NCBI GenBank assembly: GCA_021818505.1
Contig: JAKADX010000016.1
Location: 1 to 64,000, forward strand
Direction: 5' to 3'
Origin: Pseudomonadota bacterium
GTDB lineage: Bacteria; Pseudomonadota; Alphaproteobacteria; Acetobacterales; Acetobacteraceae
Length of the DNA stretch: 64,000 bases
Within the stretch, counting starts at the first letter, position 1; every line of letters begins with the position of its first letter. The notes beneath the pieces are model-generated. The model was not told the origin of the DNA. It worked only from the letters and a program-made list of their open reading frames with translations, and made no database searches. This document shows, piece after piece, positions 47,559 to 58,123 of the stretch. A program made the position numbers and the translations under genes.

Positions 47559-47987
47559 TCACCGCCACAGCCCACGCGGCCCGTCCGCCGGCACCACCAT
47601 CCGCCCGATTGGCCACACGGCCAGCCCCGCCAGCTTGAGATGCGCCCAGGCGAACGGGATACCGATGATGGTGACGGCCAGCAGGACCGCGGTCGCCAGA
47701 TGGCCCAGTGCCAGCCACCAGCCGGCAAGCACCAACCAGATGATGTTGCCCAGCGTGCCGAGCGGGCCGCTGCCCAGGTCCTCATGCCCGGTGTACTCGG
47801 CGCGCGACACCACGCGGTAGCCGAACGGCAGCAGCGTATAGGCGGCGATGTTGAAGGCGGCCCGCGCCCAGGGCAGGCCGATGATGGTGATCGCCAGGAC
47901 GAGGCCGGCAACCACCCAGCCGACGGCCATCCAGAAGCCGCCGGTCACGATCCACAGGACATTCAGCAGCAGGCTGAGCGGTGACAT
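47559..47987 (-). CDS. yccF: YccF-domain inner-membrane protein
   Basis: 142 residues with two copies of the YccF repeat: LLNVLWIVTGGFWMAVGWVVAGLVLAITIIGLPWARAAFNIA and GNIIWLVLAGWWLALGHLATAVLLAVTIIGIPFAWAHLKLA. Each has the ITIIG(L/I)P turn between hydrophobic helices. The gap carries the polar FGYRVVSRAEYTG. The function is unknown. The start is ATG 47987; the SRAP gene follows. Confidence 0.92.
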   Translation of the reverse strand: MSPLSLLLNVLWIVTGGFWMAVGWVVAGLVLAITIIGLPWARAAFNIAAYTLLPFGYRVVSRAEYTGHEDLGSGPLGTLGNIIWLVLAGWWLALGHLATAVLLAVTIIGIPFAWAHLKLAGLAVWPIGRMVVPADGPRGLWR

Positions 47988-48062
47988 GGCTGTGCACCTC
48001 GCCCGCGCTACATGGCGCCGTGCGGCCCCGGCTGGAAGGTGTGGCGCACCGATGGCGGCCCG

Positions 48063-49784
<1,722 letters not shown>

Positions 49785-49789
49785 TCGCC

Positions 49790-50992
49790 ATGCCGGGATT
49801 CGCTTCCCGCCTGGAGCGCGCGCGCGTTGCCGCCGCGGTGGCGATGACGGTGCGCGCGCGCGAATTGCGCGCCGCCGGCGCGGACGTTATCCAGCTCACC
49901 ATCGGCGAGCCGGATTTTCCCACCCCGCCACACGCGATCGAGGCAGCGCATCAGGCGGCACTGCGCGGGGAGACCAAGTACCCGCCACAGGACGGTACGC
50001 CGGCGCTGAAGACCGCCGTGCAGCGCAAGTACCGCCGCGAGCACGGACTGGACTTCGCGCCTGATCAGATCGTGGTCGGCCACGGCGGCAAGCAGGTGAT
50101 CTTCGATGCGCTGCTCGCAACCGTCGAGCATGGCGACGAGGTGCTGATACCAGCACCTTATTGGTCGGCCTATGCGCTGATGACGCACACCGTCGGCGGC
50201 ACGCCGACCTTCGTGAACTGCCCGCAGAACAACGGATTTCGTCTGCGTCCCGAAGACCTCGACGCCGCGATCACGCCGCGCACACGCTGGCTGTTCCTCA
50301 ACTTCCCGAACAATCCTTCGGGCGCCGCGTGCTCGCGCGCCGAACTGGCCGAGATCGGCCGCGTGATGCTGCGCCATCCGCATGTCTGGATTCTCTCCGA
50401 TGATATGTATGAACACTTGGTCTATGACGGCTTTGAATACGCCACGCTCGCGGCCGTGGAGCCGCGTCTGGCTGATCGCGTGCTGACCGTCTCCGGCGTC
50501 TCCAAGACCTATGCGATGACGGGCTGGCGCATCGGGTTCGGCGTGGGGCCGCGCGACCTGATCCGGGCCATGGCGAACATGCAAGGCCAGGCGACTGCCG
50601 GCGTTTCCACCGTGGGCCAGGCCGCCGCCGCGGCCGCCCTGGATGGACCGCAGGATCTGATCGCCGAGCGCGCAGCCATCTATCGCGCGCGGCGCGATCT
50701 GGTGGTGAACATGTTGAATGCCGTCCCCGGCCTCGCTTGCCACAAGCCCGAAGGCACTTTCTACGTCTTTCCCAACATCGCCGGATGCCTCGGGCGCACG
50801 AGCGCGGGCGGGCGGGGTATTGCGACCGACGAGGATTTCGCCACCGCACTGCTGGAGGAGCAGCACGTCGCAACGGTGCACGGCGCTGCGTTCGGCATGA
50901 GCCCCTACCTGCGCATCTCCTACGCCACCGACACCGCCGCGCTGGAACAGGGCTGCCGGCGCATCGCTGCCTTTGTGGACGGGTTGCACTGA
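49790..50992 (+). CDS. Class I aminotransferase, second of a tandem pair
   Basis: 400 residues, clearly homologous along its length to the preceding gene, with which it shares GGKQVIxxA, QNNGF, DDxYExLVYD, [12 protein letters not shown], HKPEGxFYVFPxIxGC and [13 protein letters not shown]. The PLP Lys lies in [18 protein letters not shown]. The N-terminus differs (FASRLERARVAAAVAMTVRARELRAAGADVIQLTIGEPDFPTP), with a longer gap after the PLP region, so the two may differ in substrate. Tandem duplication followed by divergence is the simple explanation. A double-GNAT gene follows within about 12 bases. Confidence 0.9.
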   Translation: MPGFASRLERARVAAAVAMTVRARELRAAGADVIQLTIGEPDFPTPPHAIEAAHQAALRGETKYPPQDGTPALKTAVQRKYRREHGLDFAPDQIVVGHGGKQVIFDALLATVEHGDEVLIPAPYWSAYALMTHTVGGTPTFVNCPQNNGFRLRPEDLDAAITPRTRWLFLNFPNNPSGAACSRAELAEIGRVMLRHPHVWILSDDMYEHLVYDGFEYATLAAVEPRLADRVLTVSGVSKTYAMTGWRIGFGVGPRDLIRAMANMQGQATAGVSTVGQAAAAAALDGPQDLIAERAAIYRARRDLVVNMLNAVPGLACHKPEGTFYVFPNIAGCLGRTSAGGRGIATDEDFATALLEEQHVATVHGAAFGMSPYLRISYATDTAALEQGCRRIAAFVDGLH

Positions 50993-51003
50993 CTGACGAC
51001 GTG

Positions 51004-52059
51004 ATGCTGCGCGCCGGGCGCGACGACGATGCGGACGAGATCATCCGCCTGATCGGCGATTGCTGGGCGGAGTATCCCGGCTGCGTGATGGACCTTGACG
51101 GCGAGGTGCCGGAGTTGCGTGCGCTGGCGACCTATGCCGCCGGGCGCGGCGGCGCGCTCTGGGTGGCCGAGCAGGACGGGGCGGTAGCGGGCCTGATCTG
51201 CAGTTGGCCGTTGCAGGACGGCGCATGGGAAATCGGCAAGATGTACGTCGCCAAGTCGCATCGCGGCCGGGGCGTCGCGCATGTGCTGGCGGAGGCGGCG
51301 GAGGCGTACGCGCGGGCACGCGGCGCGGAGCGGATGCAGCTCTGGAGCGACACGCGCTTCGACCGCGCGCATCGATTCTACGAAAAGCGCAGCTACGTCC
51401 GCGCAGGTCCGCTGCGCGTGCTCGGCGACAAGTCAAACTCGATCGAATTCGCCTATGCCAAGCCGCTTGTCGGGATCGCGGTCGGCCCGCTCGACGCCGC
51501 TGCTGCCGCTTCCGCCGAACGGCCGCTCGCGCAGACACTGGTTGCCTGCGTCGAGGCCGGCGCCTCGGTATCCTTCCTGTTACCCTTGTCGCTGGACAAG
51601 GCGCGCGCGTTCTGGCGTGACGCGGCGCGCGGGGTGGCGCGGGGCGAGCGGCTCCTGTTCGCCGCCTGGCTGGACGGGGTGATCGTCGGCACCGCGCAGA
51701 TCGCCTTCGCAGTGCAGGAGAACCAGCGGCACCGCGCCGACCTGCAAAAGTTGCTGGTGCATCCCGATGCGCGGCGGCGCGGCATCGCGCGACGTCTGTT
51801 GGCCGCCGCCGAGGCCGGCGCGGCCGCGGCGGATCGCACGCTGCTGGTGCTCGACATCAGCCCGCCCGGCGGCGCGGCGGAGGGGCTGTATCGCTCGGCG
51901 GGCTGGCAGGAGGCGGGCGTCATCCCGGGCTACGCCCTCAACCCCGACGGCACACCCTGCGATACACGATATTTCTATAAGCGGGTGCGAGCCGCTGCCG
52001 GGGCGGACGCGAACGCGGGAGAGGAGCCGCGCCCTGCCCCAGCCCTCCCGTTCAGGTGA
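51004..52059 (+). CDS. Protein with two fused GNAT acetyltransferase domains
   Basis: 351 residues from ATG 51004; GTG 51001 is possible and the track ORF is too long. The first GNAT domain (~1-150) has IGKMYVAKSHRGRGVAHVLAEAAEAYARARG, the acetyl-CoA pyrophosphate loop, and ends DRAHRFYEKRSYVRAG. The second (~165-330) has LQKLLVHPDARRRGIARRLLAAAEAGA and GLYRSAGWQEAGVIPGYA. Both CoA loops (R/H)RGRG(V)A and RRRGIA are intact, so both halves may bind acetyl-CoA. Substrate unknown. It follows the tandem aminotransferases closely and may modify an amino acid made by them. It overlaps the convergent flavoprotein gene by 8 bases. Confidence 0.87.
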   Translation: MLRAGRDDDADEIIRLIGDCWAEYPGCVMDLDGEVPELRALATYAAGRGGALWVAEQDGAVAGLICSWPLQDGAWEIGKMYVAKSHRGRGVAHVLAEAAEAYARARGAERMQLWSDTRFDRAHRFYEKRSYVRAGPLRVLGDKSNSIEFAYAKPLVGIAVGPLDAAAAASAERPLAQTLVACVEAGASVSFLLPLSLDKARAFWRDAARGVARGERLLFAAWLDGVIVGTAQIAFAVQENQRHRADLQKLLVHPDARRRGIARRLLAAAEAGAAAADRTLLVLDISPPGGAAEGLYRSAGWQEAGVIPGYALNPDGTPCDTRYFYKRVRAAAGADANAGEEPRPAPALPFR

Positions 52060-53206
52060 ACAGGGGGGCGTCGGTGATGCCCAGCATGTGCTGGCCGGCC
52101 AGCTCGAAATTGGCGCGGCGGCCCTGGATCTGCTGGGCGACGGCGTGCATGTCACGCAGCCGGCGTTCGAACGGACCGGAGTCGAAAATCGCGGTCGCTC
52201 CGGCCTCGTGGTACGCTGCATCGACGATCGCCAGCGACTCCTGGATTGCATGGGTCGCCGACATGCGGATGTCGAGCGAGTGCGCCGCGCTCAGGTCGTA
52301 GCCTGCCTCCAGATCGGCCCAGATATCGCGCGCGGTGCCGTGCAGGTAGCTTTGGGCGGCCCGCCAGCGCGCCTCCAGATGCCCAAGCACGCCCTGAAGC
52401 GCCGCGTTGTCGCGCAGCCGCCCCGCCCCGCGCGGCGTCTTGTCAGTGGCCAGCGCCATGAGGGCGTCAAGCATGGCTCTCGCGATGCCGAGGCCGACCG
52501 CCCCGAAGGCGATCGGATAGACCTGCCCCAGCGGCACCCGGTACAGCGCACCGGCCTGGGGCACCGGCTGCGTCCGATCGAAGCAATAGGCGTCGGGCAC
52601 GTGCAGATCAGTCACCACGTAGGCATGGCTGCCGGTGCCGCGCAGGCCGATCACCTGCCACTCGCCGGTGAGGGTGGCGGCTGCGCGCGGAAAGATGAAG
52701 GTGCGCACCTCGGCGGGCCGGCCGGCCAGCGGACACTGTCCGCCCAGCATCGTGGCGTGCAGGCCACCGCTGGCGAACAACCACCGCCCGCTGATGCGCC
52801 AGCCTTGCCCGTCACGCACCGCCTCTCCGCTGACCCCGGCGCCCCAGGCGAGGACCGCCCGTCGGTCCCGGCCGAACGCTTCCCACGCGGCCTGCGGCGG
52901 CAGGTGGGCAGCTGCCATCGCACAACCGGCGGCCTGCCCCAGGCACCAGGCGCAGCTCGCATCCCCCTGTGCGATCACCGCGATGACGCGGGCGAGCGTC
53001 AGCAGGTCCGCCTCGGCGCCGCCGAGCGCGCGTGGGATCAGCAGGCGGAAGAGTCCAGCATCGTGAAGCGCGTCGAGCACGTCCGGCGGCAGTTGCCGTC
53101 CCGCCTCGATACGTGGCGCCGCTGCCACAAGCAGCGGTTGCAGTGCACGCGCGCGCTCCAGCAGGGCGGCTGGCGCGAGGTCCGGGTTGGTCGGGGGCCG
53201 ATCCAT
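52052..53206 (-). CDS. Acyl-CoA dehydrogenase-fold flavoprotein (group D monooxygenase/hydroxylase-like)
   Basis: 384 residues from ATG 53206; the track ORF starts upstream of it. It has the N-terminal helical part (LPPDVLDALHDAGLFRLLIPRALGG), a middle beta domain (WRISGRWLFASGGLHATMLGGQ; VIGLRGTGSHAYVVTDLHVPDAYCF) and a C-terminal helical bundle (RLRDMHAVAQQIQGRRANFELAGQHMLG). The tail and SGGxxxAxxxxGQ middle fit the Acyl-CoA_dh_2 type shared by flavin-dependent hydroxylases such as HpaB/DszC relatives, and the usual acyl-CoA dehydrogenase catalytic Glu is not evident. Substrate unknown. No flavin reductase gene is adjacent. Confidence 0.83.
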   Translation of the reverse strand: MDRPPTNPDLAPAALLERARALQPLLVAAAPRIEAGRQLPPDVLDALHDAGLFRLLIPRALGGAEADLLTLARVIAVIAQGDASCAWCLGQAAGCAMAAAHLPPQAAWEAFGRDRRAVLAWGAGVSGEAVRDGQGWRISGRWLFASGGLHATMLGGQCPLAGRPAEVRTFIFPRAAATLTGEWQVIGLRGTGSHAYVVTDLHVPDAYCFDRTQPVPQAGALYRVPLGQVYPIAFGAVGLGIARAMLDALMALATDKTPRGAGRLRDNAALQGVLGHLEARWRAAQSYLHGTARDIWADLEAGYDLSAAHSLDIRMSATHAIQESLAIVDAAYHEAGATAIFDSGPFERRLRDMHAVAQQIQGRRANFELAGQHMLGITDAPLFT

Positions 53207-53232
53207 GATGTGCGCCTGCGGGCTGCGGACCG

Positions 53233-54048
53233 TCAGCGCCGCAGATGCCGGCCAATCAACGACAGGACGGACGGCCCCAGCCGGCCGGAGGCAGTCATCG
53301 CCTGGTGCCAGTGGCGGTCGCGCAGCGGCGGCGCACCGACCGCGTCCAGTCGCACCCGCTCCGACTCGGTGACCGTCAGGTCGGCGGACGCAGATTGTCC
53401 TCGAACGGCGGTTCGGTGTGCGCGCCGATGAGGACCGCACTGCCGGCCGGCCGGGCCAGCAGCCAGGCCAGGGCTACCTGGGCGGCCGACATGCCGCGCG
53501 CCGGCGGCTCGCTGCCGGTCGGTAAGTTGGCGCGACTCGGCGTCCGGCCTGCAGTCACGGCGGTCCGTGCCCGACAGCAGGCCGCCTGCCAGCGGGCCCG
53601 ACACCAGGATGCCCGCCCCCTGGTCGGGCGCGATCGGCACCAAGTCGTGTTCCGCTTCGCGCGCCTGCAACGAGTAGTAACTCTGCTGACTGGCGAAGTG
53701 GGCGGCGCGGTCACGCTTGCTCACTGCCAGCCATTTCATCAAGTGCCGCCCGGAATAATTGGAGGCGCCGACATAGCGCACCTTGCCGGCGGATTGCAGA
53801 TCGTCCAGGGCCCGCGGGGTCTCCTTTAGCGCCGTGCCGACGATCTCCTCGGCGAGGCCGCGGGTGTAGGTGTCGGCGGTGTCGATCAGGGTGACGCCGG
53901 CGCCACGCGCCCAGGCGATCAGGCGTCGGGCGGCGACGAGGCCGAGGCTGCCGGTCTTGGCGAAATTACCCTGCCCGCCGAAGGCCGTGGTGGCGAGCGC
54001 GAGTGCCGGCACGCGCAGCCCGGAGCGGCCAAGTTGCCGGTATTCCAT
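53233..54048 (-). pseudogene. Decayed aldo/keto reductase
   Basis: The minus strand begins a normal aldo/keto reductase (MEYRQLGRSGLRVPALALAT, FGGQGNF, GVTLIDTADTYTRGLAEEIVGTALK). It then jumps directly to ETPRALDDLQSAGKVRYVGASNYSGRHLMKWLAV. About 70 residues that should lie between are deleted, including the catalytic Lys and His of the Asp-Tyr-Lys-His tetrad. After GPLAGGLLSGTD the frame breaks: GMSAAQVALAWLLARPAGSAVLIGAHTEPPFEDNLR continues in another frame and ADLTVTESERVRLDAVGAPP returns to the first. With a deletion plus at least two indels it cannot make the enzyme. Confidence 0.85.
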
Positions 54049-54854
54049 GCGCCTCGTCCTCCGCGACGTGCCGGTTATGGAGTGCGGCGGCCACGGCGGC
54101 AAGGCACCGCCGCAAGGGCACGGCACGATAGGCGCGGCGCGGCCGGCGTTTTGCATGATGGCGCCATCGTGGCACGACGCAGGCACATCGATGCGATGCT
54201 CTGCCGTGGCCGCGGCCATTGCCGCGTGCTCCGAGGCGTCGCGATGGGCCGGCGAGGCCGATTTGCGCTAGTGCGATCCCGCAGGGCGGGCCGGCTGCGA
54301 ATGCACTCCCGTGGCGACGGAATTGTTCCCTCTGCGAACAAAATTAGGCGGGGCGGAGCCGTTGATGATGGTCACGGGCAATACCGCCGGCTGGCCTATG
54401 ACGTTGGATGTGGCCAGACGCCCGTCCGCGCGGGGCGCCGCCGCCGAGGACGGGCAGATCAGCCGGATTTCACTGGACTATGCGCTGCGTTGCTGCAACT
54501 CTCAGTCGAGGCGCACGTGAAAAGTGCGCGCGCGCGCCGACGTGAAGGGCGCAACGAGGCGGCAGGCGAAAACTTGGTAGCGCGGGGGCGTTACCGGGTT
54601 GCATCCTGGCCACAGAGCAAAGACGCATTTCCGAATATCCCGGGAATTAACAACCGGCCATCAAAGATTTTCTCCACTTTTAAATTGGCCCCCGGTTGCT
54701 CATTGATCCATGATTGGTTGCGAGCGCCGGATTCGCCCCAATGGGCGTGGGGAAAGCCCGTGGGAATGGGCGCCGCCGATGCCACCCGAAGTCTGCCGAT
54801 CTGCCGGGCCGAGGGGAGCGGTGTGTGCGTTGTTGACTGACAGGAGAGCTGTGG
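54049..54854. other. Long intergenic region upstream of prkA
   Basis: About 800 bases without a supported gene. The ORFs called here (for example 54034-54840 and 54311-54520) lack family features and ribosome sites. A stretch around 54630-54720 is notably AT-richer than the rest and is the likely promoter area of the prkA operon. A TTGGCCCCCGGTTGCTC motif at about 54683 resembles a sigma-54 -24/-12 element, but the GG-GC spacing is one base short. AGGAGAGCTGTGG precedes the prkA ATG. Confidence 0.5.
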
Positions 54855-56798
54855 ATGCCTCTCGACTCGGTGCGTGATCTTTTCGCCAGGATCTACGAAG
54901 GTCGCCGCGATGCGGAGATGAGCCTGGAGGCGTATCTGCGCCTCTGCCGCGACGAACCCGGCACCTATGCCTCCGCCGCCGAGCGCCTGCTGCGCGCGAT
55001 CGGCGAGCCGGAGATCGTGGACACGGCGAAGGACCCGCGACTCGGCCGCATCTTCGGCAACCGCACCATCGCGCGCTACCCGGCCTTTTCCGAGTTCTAC
55101 GGAATGGAGGAGACGATCGAGCGAATCGTCGGGTTTCTGCGCCATGCCTCGCAGGGGCTGGAGGAGCGGCGGCAGATTCTCTACCTGCTTGGGCCAGTCG
55201 GCGGCGGCAAGTCCTCGCTGGCCGAGCGGATCAAGACACTGATGGAGCGCGAACCGATCTATGTGCTCAAGGCCGGCAAGGAGGTCAGCCCCGTCTATGA
55301 AACCCCGCTCGGCCTGTTCGCGAGCGAGGAGATGTCGGCAGCGCTGACTGCGGAATACGGCATCCCGCCGCGTGCCGTGCGCGGGCCGATGAGCCCATGG
55401 GCGGCCAAGCGGCTGGCGGAGTTCGACGGTGACATCGGCCGTTTCACCGTCGCGCGCATGATGCCCTCGCGCATCAAGCAGGTCGCAATCGCCAAGACCG
55501 AGCCGGGCGACGAGAACAACCAGGACATCTCCTCGCTGGTCGGCAAGGTCGATATCCGCAAGCTGGAGGCGTATTCGCAGAACGACCCCGATGCCTATTC
55601 CTTCTCCGGCGGCCTGAACCGCACCACGCAGGGCGTCCTTGAATTCATCGAGATGTTCAAGGCGCCGATCAAAATGCTGCACCCATTGCTGACCGCGACC
55701 CAGGAGGGCAACTACGTCGGCACCGAGAACATCGGTGCCATGCCGTTCCACGGCGTAATCCTGGCGCACTCGAATGAATCGGAGTGGGTCGCCTTCAAGA
55801 ATAACAAGACCAACGAGGCGTTCATCGACCGGATCTTCGTAGTCAAGGTTCCATACTGCCTGCGCGTGTCGGAGGAGGAGCGCATCTACCGCAAGATGCT
55901 AGAGGCCTCGGAACTGGCGACGGCGCCCTGCGCGCCCGGGACGGTCGAGATGCTGGCCCGCTTTTCGGTATTGTCGCGGCTGAAGGACCATCCGAATTCC
56001 AACCTGTTCTCCAAGATGCGAGTCTATGATGGCGAGAACATCAAGGAGCAGGACCCGCAGGCACGCTCGGCGCAGGAATACCACGACTCCGCCGGCATCG
56101 ATGAGGGCATGGCCGGCATCTCCACCCGCTTTGCGTTCAAGGTGCTCAGCCAGACGTTCAACCACGACCCGTCGGAGGTCGCCGCCGATCCGGTGCATTT
56201 GATGTACGTTTTGGAGAAAGCGCTGCGCCACGAGCAGTTCCCTGACGAAATCGAGCGCCGACTGCTGAACACGCTCAAGACGATGCTGGCGCCGCGCTAC
56301 GCCGAGTTCATCGGCAAGGAGATCCAGAAGGCGTATCTGGAATCCTACAGCGACTACGGTCAGAACGTGTTTGAGCGCTACATCCAGATCGCTGACCGCT
56401 GGATCGAGGACCAGGACTTCAAGGATCCCGACACCGGCATCCTGATGAGTCGCGAGGAGCTGAATGCCGAACTGACCAAGATCGAGAAGCCGGCCGGCAT
56501 CAGCAACCCGAAGGACTTCCGCAACGACGTCGTGAAGCACTGTCTGCGCGTGCAGGCCAGCAATGGCGGACGGATGCCCCGCTGGACCGACTATGCCAAG
56601 ATCCGCGAGGTGATCGAAAAGCGGATGTTCAGCCAGGTCGAGGACCTGCTGCCCGTGATCAGCTTCGCCGCCAAGAAGGACGCGGAGATGGAGCGCAAGC
56701 ATTCTGATTTTGTCGCCCGCATGAAGGAGCGCGGCTATACGGAACGTCAGGTGCGCCGCGCGGTCGAGTGGTACATGCGGGTGCAGAAGGCGGGCTGA
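54855..56798 (+). CDS. prkA: PrkA family serine protein kinase / AAA+ protein (YeaG)
   Basis: 647 residues. The N-terminal AAA-type domain has Walker A GPVGGGKSSLAERI (~113-126) and a pattern of PrkA landmarks: NRTIARYPAFSEFYGMEETIERIV, YETPLGLF, DKEN-type GDENNQDISSLVGKVDIRKLE, LLTATQEGNYVGTENIGAMPFHGVILAHSNESEW and DRIFVVKVPYCLRVSEE. The C-terminal part carries the kinase-like region (FSQVEDLLPVISFAAKKDAEMERKHSDFV...GYTERQVRRAVEWYMR). It is the first gene of prkA-yeaH-spoVR, an operon induced by starvation and stress in many bacteria. The yeaH gene follows with no gap. Confidence 0.95.
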   Translation: MPLDSVRDLFARIYEGRRDAEMSLEAYLRLCRDEPGTYASAAERLLRAIGEPEIVDTAKDPRLGRIFGNRTIARYPAFSEFYGMEETIERIVGFLRHASQGLEERRQILYLLGPVGGGKSSLAERIKTLMEREPIYVLKAGKEVSPVYETPLGLFASEEMSAALTAEYGIPPRAVRGPMSPWAAKRLAEFDGDIGRFTVARMMPSRIKQVAIAKTEPGDENNQDISSLVGKVDIRKLEAYSQNDPDAYSFSGGLNRTTQGVLEFIEMFKAPIKMLHPLLTATQEGNYVGTENIGAMPFHGVILAHSNESEWVAFKNNKTNEAFIDRIFVVKVPYCLRVSEEERIYRKMLEASELATAPCAPGTVEMLARFSVLSRLKDHPNSNLFSKMRVYDGENIKEQDPQARSAQEYHDSAGIDEGMAGISTRFAFKVLSQTFNHDPSEVAADPVHLMYVLEKALRHEQFPDEIERRLLNTLKTMLAPRYAEFIGKEIQKAYLESYSDYGQNVFERYIQIADRWIEDQDFKDPDTGILMSREELNAELTKIEKPAGISNPKDFRNDVVKHCLRVQASNGGRMPRWTDYAKIREVIEKRMFSQVEDLLPVISFAAKKDAEMERKHSDFVARMKERGYTERQVRRAVEWYMRVQKAG

Positions 56799-58106
56799 GT
56801 GGGCAACTTCATGGTCATCGTCGATCGACGGGCCAATCCCCAGGGCAAGAGCCTGGCGAATCGCCAGCGCTTCCTGGAGCGCGTGCGCGGCGATGTGAAG
56901 CGCGCGGTCGCGGACACGATTGCGCGCCGGCGCGTGGCCGATGTCGATACCGAGGAGGAAGTGCGGGTGCGCGTGGACGGCATCGAGGAGCCGGGCTTCG
57001 CCACCACGCCGGAAGGCGAGCACGACTATGTGTTGCCTGGCACCGGAACGCTCAATCGCGGCGATCGCATCCGCAAACCGCAGGGCGGCGGCGGCCGCGG
57101 CAGCGGCCGCAGGGCTGGGCGGGGCAGTGGTGAGGATGCCTTCGAGTTCACGCTGACGCGCGAGGAGTTCCTCAACTATTTCCTCGATGAGCTGGAACTG
57201 CCGAGACTCGCGCGCACAAGCCTGACGCAGGAGCGCATGTCCAAGCCGCAGCGCGCGGGCATCACGCTGTACGGCTATCCCAGCGCCCTGGACGTGCGGC
57301 GCACCATGCGCAACAGCCTAGCCCGCCGCATCGCGCTGGGCCGGCCGGATAAGAGCGTGCTGGAGAGGCTGGAGGCGCGGGTTGCCTCGGCCCGCGAGGC
57401 GGGCGACGAGGATGGGCTGGCGCTAGCCGAGCGTGATCTTGCACAGGCGCGACGGCGGATCGCCCGCATCCCGTATGTCGATCCGATCGACGTGCGTTAT
57501 GCGCGTCACGAGCGTCGCCCGCAGCCGGCGACCGAGGCAGTGATGTTCTGCCTGATGGACGTGTCCGGCTCCATGACCGAGCACATGAAGGATCTGGCCA
57601 AGCGCTTCTTCATGCTGCTGCACCTGTTTCTCGGCCGGCGCTACGATCGCGTACACGTGGTGTTCATCCGCCATACCGAGCGGGCAGCGGAGGTGGATGA
57701 GGAGACATTCTTCCGCTCGCGCGAGACGGGCGGCACGCTGGTGTCGTCGGCGCTGGAAGTGATGCTGGAGGTGCAACGGGCACGCTATCCGCGTGACCGC
57801 TTCAACCTCTATGTCGCGCAGGCGTCCGACGGCGACAACGACAGCGCGGATCGCGGGCGGGTTGCACATCTGATGGAGGATCACATCCTGCCGATCGTGC
57901 GCTACTTCGCCTATGTCGAGACAGGCGGCGACCGCGGCGCTTTCCCCCACCATGCCGGGCGGCGCACCACCGAGTTGTGGGACACCTATGAGTCGCTGGC
58001 GAGTGACTACGATCAGCTTGCGATGCGGCGGCTGAACGACAGCGCGGCCGTGTGGGGCGTGCTGGCCGATCTGTTCGCCAAGTCTTCCGGCCCGGTGCCG
58101 GCGTAG
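56799..58106 (+). CDS. yeaH: YeaH/YhbH (DUF444) protein with a von Willebrand A-like domain
   Basis: 435 residues from GTG 56799, directly after the prkA stop. N-terminal IVDRRANPQGKSLANRQRFLERV and a Gly/Arg-rich loop (PQGGGGRGSGRRAGRGSGED) are typical of DUF444. The C-terminal half has the MIDAS-like FCLMDVSGSMTEHMKDLAKRFF, VVFIRHTERAAEVDEETFF, ETGGTLVSSALEVM and YVAQASDGDND. It works with PrkA and SpoVR, probably as a partner or substrate of the kinase. The exact activity is unknown. Confidence 0.95.
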   Translation: MGNFMVIVDRRANPQGKSLANRQRFLERVRGDVKRAVADTIARRRVADVDTEEEVRVRVDGIEEPGFATTPEGEHDYVLPGTGTLNRGDRIRKPQGGGGRGSGRRAGRGSGEDAFEFTLTREEFLNYFLDELELPRLARTSLTQERMSKPQRAGITLYGYPSALDVRRTMRNSLARRIALGRPDKSVLERLEARVASAREAGDEDGLALAERDLAQARRRIARIPYVDPIDVRYARHERRPQPATEAVMFCLMDVSGSMTEHMKDLAKRFFMLLHLFLGRRYDRVHVVFIRHTERAAEVDEETFFRSRETGGTLVSSALEVMLEVQRARYPRDRFNLYVAQASDGDNDSADRGRVAHLMEDHILPIVRYFAYVETGGDRGAFPHHAGRRTTELWDTYESLASDYDQLAMRRLNDSAAVWGVLADLFAKSSGPVPA

Positions 58107-58123
58107 CACCGACGGAGGCGGTG

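Noticed and set aside
54680-54700. Sigma-54 promoter-like TTGGCCCCCGGTTGC before prkA
   Set aside because: The distance between the GG and GC elements is one base too short, and the site is about 160 bases from the start codon, so it is not called.
54034-54840. A 268-aa plus-strand ORF upstream of prkA
   Set aside because: It crosses the start of the aldo/keto reductase pseudogene and a region of mixed composition, with no domain or ribosome site. It is treated as intergenic.
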